The notes under the pieces are model-generated. The model searched no databases. It worked only from the letters and a program-made list of their open reading frames with translations, and had not been told where the DNA came from. A stretch of 9,206 nucleotides of DNA, from the NCBI GenBank assembly GCA_030627085.1, contig DAOUSS010000044.1, forward strand, positions 1 through 9,206, read 5' to 3'. Shown piece by piece: positions 1-5,757 of the stretch. Position numbers and translations under genes: made by a program. The DNA comes from Candidatus Stahliibacteriota bacterium. Lineage in GTDB: Bacteria > Hydrothermota > UBA3073. Numbering within the stretch: position 1 is the stretch's first letter; every line of letters begins with the position of its first letter.

Positions 1-72
1 AAGGTCAATTACTGCCTCTTCACAGCCACCACACGATGCACACCAGTAGAATGCAAATTTAGGTTTGCTCAT
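1..72 (-). CDS. Hydrogenase-type small subunit (20 kDa NADH-quinone oxidoreductase family), N-terminal fragment
   Basis: The reverse strand from an ATG at 72-70 gives 24 uninterrupted codons that run off the left edge, starting MSKPKFAFYWCASCGGCEEA. The closely spaced cysteines (C11, C14, C17) followed by EE match the N-terminus of the small, iron-sulfur-binding subunit related to [NiFe]-hydrogenase small subunits and the 20 kDa subunit of NADH:quinone oxidoreductase. In that family these cysteines ligate an Fe-S cluster used in electron transfer. Related proteins are often encoded beside heterodisulfide-reductase-like or hydrogenase large-subunit genes, which would lie left of the window. 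The Shine-Dalgarno is weak (GGTAG about 7 nt upstream). The gene is divergent from ubiB across a repeat-rich spacer. Only the first 24 residues are visible, so the exact subfamily (hydrogenase versus related oxidoreductase) is open. Confidence 0.7.
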   Translation of the reverse strand, partial: MSKPKFAFYWCASCGGCEEAVIDL

Positions 73-211
73 ATTTACTACCAAACATTAATCGTTATAT
101 AAAACTAATCACAAAGAGATTACAGATTGTAGCATTATCGCGACGTCGTTGTGTAATTGCATCTTAGCGTCGTTACGTCAACAACATAATTACCTAATGA
201 CCTAATAGCTT

Positions 212-284
212 GTGTCAGGAGGGTATACCGAAGGTCGCCGTAAGGCAACTCCCTGCCTACCGGCAGGCAGGCTGACACCACGAG
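212..284. repeat. Dispersed hairpin element, copy 1 (long form with nested palindrome)
   Basis: The arm GTGTCAGGAG (212-221) pairs with CTC (249-251) plus CTGACAC (272-278), and CCACGAG completes the right end. The same arms and the same CCACGAG flank recur at 8733-8762. Compared with that compact copy, this one has a 27-nt rather than a 4-nt loop, and a 20-bp near-palindrome (252-271) interrupts its right arm. No open reading frame or terminator T-run is associated with it. It resembles a small non-coding dispersed palindromic repeat. Confidence 0.8.
252..271. repeat. 20-bp near-perfect palindrome nested in the hairpin arm
   Basis: CCTGCCTACCGGCAGGCAGG pairs with itself at 9 of 10 positions. 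Excising these 20 bp restores the right arm exactly to the form seen at 8747-8756. The same motif in reverse complement begins at 9194 and is cut by the window end, so it is a dispersed GC-rich palindrome in an otherwise AT-leaning spacer. Confidence 0.8.
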
Positions 285-361
285 ATGACCTAATGACCTA
301 ATAACTTAATGACCTAATAAATTAGTGACTTCAATATATTAGGGTTAATTCGGGATAGCTT

Positions 362-1963
362 ATGATAAATATTACAAAAAAGATATTAGAAATGAGGAGA
401 GCCAGACAGATAGTTGGCGTGTTTGTAAAACATGGTTTTGGCTATCTTTTTGAGAGGATAAGGAGGGGAAGAAAAAGAGGAGATTTTGAACGCTCAGATG
501 CTGAGAGGTTCAGAAAAGTTCTTGAGGAGTTGGGTCCCATATTCATCAAGATGGGACAGATACTGTCAACAAGAATAGACATTTTGCCCAAGAATTATAT
601 ATTTGAATTATCAAAACTGCAGGATGAGACGACCCCGCTACCGGTTGAGAAGATAAAGACAGTAATAGAGAGCGAGTTAGGGGCGTCCACTGGCAGGGTA
701 TTTGACGAATTCTCTTCCCTGCCGATAGCGTCTGCCTCACTTGCTCAAGTGCATACTGCAAGCAAGGATGAGAGGGAGTTGGTTGTAAAGATACAAAGAC
801 CAGGGATATGGGATGTCATAAAGACGGACTTAGACATTATGGAGGACTTCGCCCGGTCTTTTAGAAACAGGATTCGTATGCACACAGACTCCGACCCTGT
901 TGAAATTGTGAGAGAGATGAAGAAGACGCTACTGAACGAGCTTGATTTTGCGAGAGAGGGAATGAACATAGAAAAATTCAGAAGGGATTTCTCGGATGAT
1001 GAGAGGGTTTTCTTTCCTGAGGTTCTATGGGACATCACGACACCAAAGGTGCTTGTTATGGAAAGGATAAAAGGGATAAAGGTATCAAAAATCAATGAGA
1101 TAGAAAAGGCTGGATTGGACAGGAAGAAGATAGCGAGTGTTGGTGCCGATATATGCTTAGAGCAGATATTCAAGCACGGATTCTTCCATGCCGATCCTCA
1201 TCCTGGCAATATCTTTGTTACATACGATGGCAAGATTGCTCCCTGCGACTTTGGAATGGTGGGAAAAATAAATCCTCATCTGAAAGAGAGATTAAGGATG
1301 TTCCTCGTATCCGTTGTGGGAAAAGATATTGATGGAATAGTTGGCTCGCTATTCTCACTTGGTGTAGTGCCTGGTGAAGAGAGGGTGGATGAGATGAGAG
1401 AGGATATATACGATATCCTTGATAGATATTATGATATCCCAATAGGCAGATTTAATCTAAAGATGGCGCATGAAGAGGGATTCTTACTCCTGAAGAAATA
1501 CAAAATTACACTGCCCAGAAACCTGACACTCCTTGCAAAGGCGCTTATTGAAGTAGAGGCTTTAGGGAACCTACTTGACCCGGAGTTTGATGTAATGAAT
1601 CACCTGAAACCCTACATAAGAGAAATTATAAAAGAGAGATACAGCGTATCGGGTGTACTGGATGGCCTCTCAAAAACAGGTGGGGAGTATATAAAATTCC
1701 TGAAGGATTTTCCACAAGAGGCAGGAGATGTGTTAAAAAAGGCGAGAGAAGGGAAATTGAAGTTTGTATATGAACACAAGGGTCTTGATAATCTTACCTC
1801 TTCAATTGATAAGGCGAGTGTAAGATTGGGAATAAGTTTCATATTTGTTGCACTTGTGGTAAGTAGTTCCATACTCATAGGAAGATTCCCTTTCCTATCC
1901 ATCACGGGTTTTGCTGCTGCTCTTGTTCTGCTCTTCTGGTTTTTCATATCTTTAAGAAGATGA
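362..1963 (+). CDS. ubiB: UbiB/ABC1-family atypical protein kinase-like ATPase
   Basis: A 533-residue protein with the hallmarks of the ABC1/ADCK/UbiB family: KxGQ motif (K63-M-G-Q66), alanine/serine-rich nucleotide loop ASAS at 123-126 followed by LAQVH, kinase lysine K143 in VVKIQRPG, ELDF at 193-196 (ExD pair E193/D195), catalytic-loop HADPHPGN at 276-283 and metal-binding D296-F-G. Two hydrophobic helices near the C-terminus (about 487-506 and 510-530) form the usual membrane anchor. In aerobes UbiB supports ubiquinone biosynthesis, apparently as an ATPase acting on lipid intermediates. In anaerobes the substrate is unclear. The ATG at 362 has only a weak Shine-Dalgarno; the family core starts well downstream, so M11 is a possible alternative start. 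It is the first gene of an operon with the radical SAM gene 4 nt downstream. Family assignment is firm; the ubiquinone role here is inference. Confidence 0.93.
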   Translation: MINITKKILEMRRARQIVGVFVKHGFGYLFERIRRGRKRGDFERSDAERFRKVLEELGPIFIKMGQILSTRIDILPKNYIFELSKLQDETTPLPVEKIKTVIESELGASTGRVFDEFSSLPIASASLAQVHTASKDERELVVKIQRPGIWDVIKTDLDIMEDFARSFRNRIRMHTDSDPVEIVREMKKTLLNELDFAREGMNIEKFRRDFSDDERVFFPEVLWDITTPKVLVMERIKGIKVSKINEIEKAGLDRKKIASVGADICLEQIFKHGFFHADPHPGNIFVTYDGKIAPCDFGMVGKINPHLKERLRMFLVSVVGKDIDGIVGSLFSLGVVPGEERVDEMREDIYDILDRYYDIPIGRFNLKMAHEEGFLLLKKYKITLPRNLTLLAKALIEVEALGNLLDPEFDVMNHLKPYIREIIKERYSVSGVLDGLSKTGGEYIKFLKDFPQEAGDVLKKAREGKLKFVYEHKGLDNLTSSIDKASVRLGISFIFVALVVSSSILIGRFPFLSITGFAAALVLLFWFFISLRR

Positions 1964-1967
1964 ATTT

Positions 1968-3329
1968 ATGCGGATATTGCTTATAAATCCATCAAGTTTT
2001 AATCTTTACACACATATAGGTGCCCAGATGCCGCCGCTTGGCATTGCATACCTTGCAGCAGTCCTAAAAGAAAAAGGACACTCTCCAGAGATATTTGATA
2101 TGGATGTAATGCCTGGCAAACCTGATTATAAAAACTACCGTATAGTTGGAATATCCTGTCTCACATCTACATACCTTAAAGGACTTGAGATAGCCAGAGA
2201 AGTAAAGGATGCGGGAAGAATCGTGGTTATGGGTGGATATCACCCCACATTTATGGATGGGGAGGTTCTTAAAACAGGACTTGTTGATTATGTAGTAAGA
2301 GGGGAAGGAGAATATGTGCTTCCTGAACTTGTGAACCATATTGAGGGCGATGCTGATGTAAAAGATGTTAAAGGTATCTCCTATATGGATGGCAATAAAC
2401 TGATAAGGACAGAAGATGCGCCTTATCCTGATGTGGACGAAATTCCTCTGCCAGCCAGAGATATGCTACCATTAAGTTCATATAAGGCATTCCTGGATGA
2501 GAGGCCTATGACACCTGTGATTACATCAAGGGGGTGTCCGTTCAACTGCAGTTTCTGTGCTTCATCGAAATTCGGTGGTTTAAAGTGGAGAGCGAGGTCT
2601 GCTCTGTCTGTTATTGAAGAGGTAGAAATTCTTAAGAAAAGGTATGGTTTTGGTTCAATCGATTTTATGGATGATAATTTTACTATGAACCCTACAAGAG
2701 TAGTTAAGATATCTGAAGGATTGTTGAAAAGGGACGTTGGTATAAAATGGTGGTGTCTATCGAGGGCAGACACAATAGTAAAGAATGAGGATATGGTAAA
2801 GGTGGCGGTACGCTCCGGTCTCAATATGGTATTTCTGGGTATAGAGAGTGTTGAAGAGGATGTACTGAGGAGCTATGGCAAAAGGGAGGATACTACGACA
2901 TTTGCCAACGCTATAACTCTGTTAAAGAGGTATGGTGTAAAGACCTGGGCGAGTATAATGATAGGTGCATTGAACGAGACAGGAAGTATGATATCGAAAA
3001 CGATAAACTTTATAAAAAAACTTGACCCTCATGCTGTTCAGATATCAATTCTCACCCCTTATCCCGGTACAAGATTGTTTGAAGAAGTGAAGGGAAGAAT
3101 AGCCACCTGGAACTGGAACCTGTACGATGGCGCCCACGCTGTATTCAATACATACCATCTAAATACAAAAAAGATTCAGTCCATACTGAGAAAGGCGTAT
3201 TTGAATATTTATCTTGCTCCCAAAAGAGTTGTAAGAGAGATAAGGCATGCCCTTGAATATCATCTTGTCAAACGGCTGGTGGTAAATTATCCGAGAAAGG
3301 CAATTGTTGCCATGAGATACATTAGATGA
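1968..3329 (+). CDS. Cobalamin-binding radical SAM enzyme (B12-rSAM class)
   Basis: A 453-residue protein. Residues 1 to about 140 form a Rossmann-like B12-binding domain with family signatures PPLGIAYLAAVLKEKGH (22-38) and MGGYHPTF (88-95). I see no DxHxxG, as in most radical SAM members of this class. Residues about 182-390 are the radical SAM barrel with the cluster motif C190-x3-C194-x2-C197 in SRGCPFNCSFC; GIES further on is the typical later strand motif. The remaining C-terminal region is basic and helical. Such enzymes use a [4Fe-4S] cluster, SAM and often cobalamin for methylations, cyclisations or hydroxylation-like steps in lipid, tetrapyrrole and secondary metabolism. The substrate cannot be told from sequence. 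The start lies 4 nt after the ubiB stop with a weak AAGA-type Shine-Dalgarno, suggesting translational coupling. Pairing with UbiB hints at an isoprenoid-quinone or other lipid substrate, which is inference only. Confidence 0.9.
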   Translation: MRILLINPSSFNLYTHIGAQMPPLGIAYLAAVLKEKGHSPEIFDMDVMPGKPDYKNYRIVGISCLTSTYLKGLEIAREVKDAGRIVVMGGYHPTFMDGEVLKTGLVDYVVRGEGEYVLPELVNHIEGDADVKDVKGISYMDGNKLIRTEDAPYPDVDEIPLPARDMLPLSSYKAFLDERPMTPVITSRGCPFNCSFCASSKFGGLKWRARSALSVIEEVEILKKRYGFGSIDFMDDNFTMNPTRVVKISEGLLKRDVGIKWWCLSRADTIVKNEDMVKVAVRSGLNMVFLGIESVEEDVLRSYGKREDTTTFANAITLLKRYGVKTWASIMIGALNETGSMISKTINFIKKLDPHAVQISILTPYPGTRLFEEVKGRIATWNWNLYDGAHAVFNTYHLNTKKIQSILRKAYLNIYLAPKRVVREIRHALEYHLVKRLVVNYPRKAIVAMRYIR

Positions 3330-3330
3330 G

Positions 3331-3393
3331 ATGTGGGATGTTGAATGTGAAATGTTGAATGTGGAATGTTGAATGTGGAATGTGAAATGTGGT
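3331..3393. repeat. 7-bp tandem array, nine units
   Basis: Nine contiguous heptads beginning ATGT (ATGTGGG, ATGTTGA, ATGTGAA, ATGTTGA, ATGTGGA, ATGTTGA, ATGTGGA, ATGTGAA, ATGTGGT) fill 63 of the 67 nt between the convergent radical SAM and bamD stop codons. The first four bases are invariant and only the last three vary. No hairpin terminator is visible, so the array occupies the place where a bidirectional terminator would be expected. Confidence 0.9.
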
Positions 3394-3397
3394 AGGG

Positions 3398-4021
3398 TTA
3401 AAAAAGTTCTCTTTTTAACTGTTCAATCTCCGGGAGAAGTGTAGTTTCAGGGTATCTCTCCTCTATTCCGTTAAGATATAAAAGGGCGGCGTCGGGTTTT
3501 CCCATCTTTTTGTATAATCTTGCAGTTTCGAGTTCCTTCCTTGTAAGTTTATCTATACATCCTATTCTTGCTTTTTCCGCTTCCCTTGCAAGTTCTGTGC
3601 CGCTGTGTTTTGCTATGAAATTCTCCAGCGCCTTCAATGCCTGCTTCGTAGGCGTCTGGTCGAGGTAATAAGGAGGCGATTGCTTCAGGTAGGTGATTGC
3701 GAGTTCATACTCTGCTTTTATAGCAAATCTTGAATTTGAAAAGTTTCTTAAGAGAAACTTGTATTCTAACTCTGCCTGTTCGTAATCTTTCTTATCAAAA
3801 TAGGTCTTTGCAAGCCAGTACTGTGCATCTTCCATAAGTCCACTACCAGGATACTTATATATCACATCCTTGAACGCCTCTATCGCCTTATCATATTTCT
3901 TATTCTCAAGGAGTTGTTTTGCACGGTGGAATTCTTCTTCAGCGGTGGAAACATTTATCGTCTTATTTCCTACGCAGGATAGGAAGACAGAAATCATAAT
4001 TATGACTTGCCACTTATTCAT
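3398..4021 (-). CDS. bamD: Outer-membrane assembly lipoprotein BamD-like, TPR protein
   Basis: A 207-residue protein with a short hydrophobic N-terminus and a candidate lipidation cysteine at C16 (VFLSC). The box is atypical, with F at -3 and L at -2. The mature part is built of tetratricopeptide-like helix pairs: about 26-58 (FHRAKQLLENKKYDKAIEAF), 63-95, 100-140 and 164-198. The stretch YYLDQTPTKQALKALENFI (119-137) matches the characteristic DQT-containing loop of BamD, formerly ComL. BamD is a periplasmic lipoprotein of the BAM complex that helps BamA insert beta-barrel proteins into the outer membrane. It is slightly shorter than Proteobacterial BamD (about 245 residues). It starts 5 nt after the accC stop, so the two genes are almost certainly cotranscribed. 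A YbgF/CpoB-type TPR protein is the main alternative, but the DQT loop favours BamD. Confidence 0.82.
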   Translation of the reverse strand: MNKWQVIIMISVFLSCVGNKTINVSTAEEEFHRAKQLLENKKYDKAIEAFKDVIYKYPGSGLMEDAQYWLAKTYFDKKDYEQAELEYKFLLRNFSNSRFAIKAEYELAITYLKQSPPYYLDQTPTKQALKALENFIAKHSGTELAREAEKARIGCIDKLTRKELETARLYKKMGKPDAALLYLNGIEERYPETTLLPEIEQLKRELF

Positions 4022-4026
4022 AAAAT

Positions 4027-5364
4027 CTACATTCTTTCTATAAATCCTGTATCTATTTCTCCCTTTAAAAATTTTTCGTCCTTCATAATAGCCAGATGCA
4101 AAGAAGTTGTGGTTTTTATACCTTCTACCATAAACTCTTCAAGCACTCTTGCCATTCTCGTTATTGCTTCAATCCGTGTTTTGCCCTTTGATATGATCTT
4201 GGCAACAAGGGAATCATAATAGGGATGGATTACATAATCACAATAAATATGTGTGTCTATCCGTACCCCGGGACCACCCGGCAGATAGAGGGCTGTTATC
4301 TTACCCGGTGTAGATATAAAACTTCTGTCAGGGTCTTCCGCATTTATCCTGCATTCGATAGCATGACCATCTATACTTACATCTTCCTGTTTGAATGAGA
4401 GTGGTTCACCCTCTGCTATTCTTATCTGCTCCTTCACAATATCAATACCAGTTACTTCCTCTGTTATCGGGTGTTCAACCTGAATCCGTGTATTCGCCTC
4501 CATAAAGTAGAATTTTCCATTACTATCAAGAAGAAATTCAATCGTTCCTGCAGATGTGTATCCTGTGAATTCTGCAAACCTTCTGGCAAATTCTCCCATC
4601 TCTTTTCTTAAGCCCTCATCTACAACAGAAGAAGGTGCCTCCTCTATCAACTTTTGATGACGTCTTTGAATAGAGCATTCTCTCTCACCAAGCCAGACGA
4701 TATTTCCTTTTTCATCCCCAAGAATCTGCACCTCTATATGTCTTGGGTTTTCTATAAACTTTTCTATATATATCTCCCCGCTTCCAAATGCCGTCTCTGC
4801 TTCGGAGGATGCTATATCTATAAATCTCTTAAGATCCCGAGTTGAATGAACTATCTTCATTCCTCTGCCACCCCCGCCAAAGGCGGCTTTGAGAATCACA
4901 GGATAGCCTATCTTTTTTGCTATTCTCTTGGCAGACTCAATATCTTTTACAGTTTCATTACTTCCGGGTATAACCGGTACACCTGCCTTTCTTGCAAGCT
5001 CTTTTGCTTCACTCTTATTGCCCATTTCTCTTATCACCTCAGGTTTCGGCCCTATGAACTTGAATCCGTTTTCCTCACATATTTCTGCGAATCGTGGATT
5101 TTCCGCAAGGAAGCCATATCCTGGATGAACTGCATCAACACCCGAAATCTCACAGGCGCTTATTATTCTTGGGATAGAAAGATAACTTTCCTTGGGGCTT
5201 GCAGGCCCTATACATATAGCCTCATCTGCCATGACTACATGCATGGAGGTTGCATCCACATCTGAATATATGGCAACTGTTTCTATTCCAAGTTCCTTAC
5301 ACGCCCTTATTATCCTTAGCGCAATTTCACCGCGATTTGCAATGAGAATTTTTTCAAATGCCAT
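4027..5364 (-). CDS. accC: Biotin carboxylase subunit of acetyl-CoA carboxylase
   Basis: A 445-residue protein, near the E. coli AccC length of 449. It carboxylates the biotin on the carrier protein AccB using ATP and bicarbonate, the first half of malonyl-CoA synthesis in the cytoplasm. Visible features are the N-terminal biotin-carboxylase fold (KILIANRGEIALRIIRAC), ATP-grasp lysines K117 and K159, glycine-rich loop GGGGRGM (163-169), HIEVQ (209-213), C230 with QRRHQK, E276, and the catalytic stretch E289-A-N291-T-R293-IQVEH. The residue between E289 and N291 is Ala where E. coli has Met. The ATG at 5364 has an upstream AAGGGGG Shine-Dalgarno (5369-5375, 4-nt spacer). accB, often directly upstream, is absent; instead a repeat-rich leader precedes the gene and bamD follows. 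A pyruvate or propionyl-CoA carboxylase A subunit is less likely but not excluded. Confidence 0.93.
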   Translation of the reverse strand: MAFEKILIANRGEIALRIIRACKELGIETVAIYSDVDATSMHVVMADEAICIGPASPKESYLSIPRIISACEISGVDAVHPGYGFLAENPRFAEICEENGFKFIGPKPEVIREMGNKSEAKELARKAGVPVIPGSNETVKDIESAKRIAKKIGYPVILKAAFGGGGRGMKIVHSTRDLKRFIDIASSEAETAFGSGEIYIEKFIENPRHIEVQILGDEKGNIVWLGERECSIQRRHQKLIEEAPSSVVDEGLRKEMGEFARRFAEFTGYTSAGTIEFLLDSNGKFYFMEANTRIQVEHPITEEVTGIDIVKEQIRIAEGEPLSFKQEDVSIDGHAIECRINAEDPDRSFISTPGKITALYLPGGPGVRIDTHIYCDYVIHPYYDSLVAKIISKGKTRIEAITRMARVLEEFMVEGIKTTTSLHLAIMKDEKFLKGEIDTGFIERM

Positions 5365-5375
5365 AAAACCCCCTT

Positions 5376-5417
5376 GTGGATAGTAGGCAGTAGGTAGTAA
5401 ACAGTAAGCAGTAAACA
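5376..5417. repeat. 7-bp tandem array in the accC leader
   Basis: Six contiguous heptads of the form GTRRRYA (GTGGATA, GTAGGCA, GTAGGTA, GTAAACA, GTAAGCA, GTAAACA) sit directly upstream of the accC Shine-Dalgarno. They therefore probably lie in its 5' untranslated region, where they read as TGYYTAC-like units. The unit differs in sequence from the heptads at the other end of the accC-bamD operon but has the same period. Confidence 0.85.
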
Positions 5418-5437
5418 GCGAATGCGAAAAGTTGTAG

Positions 5438-5456
5438 GCACGATTTCAAATCGTGC
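5438..5456. repeat. 19-nt palindrome upstream of accC
   Basis: GCACGATTTCAAATCGTGC is a perfect inverted repeat with 9-nt arms around one central base. As RNA it would form an 8-bp stem with a 3-nt loop. No T-run follows on either strand, so it is not an obvious terminator. It could be an operator, a leader hairpin or a dispersed palindromic repeat. Confidence 0.7.
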
Positions 5457-5469
5457 AAACTAAAGTGAG

Positions 5470-5568
5470 AACCAGCATTCACCCCGTTAAATAGAGACGT
5501 TATAGAAATACTACTCTGGCGTTTATTTTTGAGTTATTTCACGGGGTGAACGCTGATTAACGCTGGTT
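5470..5568. repeat. Long imperfect inverted repeat in the accC leader region
   Basis: The left arm AACCAGCATTCACCCCGT (5470-5487) matches the reverse complement of the right arm at 5541-5568, but the right arm has 10 extra bases because AACGCTGATT and AACGCTGGTT are tandem there. The pairing core is CAGCATTCACCCCGT with ACGGGGTGAACGCTG (14 of 15), and about five more matching bases follow inward. The element is about 99 bp, non-coding, with no target-site duplication that I can see. It resembles a small MITE-like or palindromic repeat; if transcribed it would form a large hairpin in the accC leader. Confidence 0.65.
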
Positions 5569-5757
5569 AAATTTTGTTTAAAAGATTTACTTTAGAGCTT
5601 CCGTTGGAGTGCAATAGCTTGCTACCGCGTCTTTTTTATAGTTCCTACATAAAAGAAGTTTTTTGCGAAGTAAAAATTTGAATGAGCCTGAAAGGAAAAC
5701 CCTTATTGTTGTGATAGATGCCAATACTCAAAAGGTGCAAATATGGTGCAACAATTG
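5569..5757. other. Gap with no supported feature
   Basis: This lies between the inverted repeat and the end of the restriction-modification gene. No RNA gene, terminator or confident promoter is visible, although the accC promoter should lie in or near here on the reverse strand. A short forward reading frame ends at 5761 but has no start signal or recognisable family. Confidence 0.5.

Larger units (their letters stand above)
190..333. repeat. 8-bp degenerate tandem array (TGACCTAA), interrupted
   Basis: Units of 8 bp with consensus TGACCTAA run in phase at 190-205 (two units) and at 286-333 (six units: TGACCTAA twice, TAACTTAA, TGACCTAA, then the degenerate TAAATTAG and TGACTTCA). The two blocks are separated by the hairpin element at 212-284, as if that element had inserted into the array. 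The array ends about 28 bp before the ubiB start codon. Function unknown. It could be replication-slippage filler or a protein-binding array. Confidence 0.75.
73..361. other. Divergent intergenic spacer, repeat-rich
   Basis: This is the non-coding gap between the leftward hydrogenase-like gene and rightward ubiB. It must carry promoters for both genes, but I found no convincing -35/-10 pair. Candidate -10-like boxes (TATAAC or TACAAT on the reverse strand) lack good -35 partners. The right half is occupied by an 8-bp degenerate tandem array split by a hairpin element. In the left half CGTCGTT occurs twice, 24 bp apart (144-150 and 168-174), which is also a multiple of eight. No RNA gene is visible. 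Confidence 0.6.

Noticed and set aside
745..1173. Reverse-strand open frame inside ubiB, and similar long frames opposite accC and the radical SAM genes
   Set aside because: They are shadows of strongly supported coding regions, with no ribosome sites and no recognisable motifs.
5470..5568. Riboswitch or T-box in the accC leader
   Set aside because: The inverted repeat lacks conserved elements of any riboswitch class I can recognise and is better explained as a palindromic repeat.
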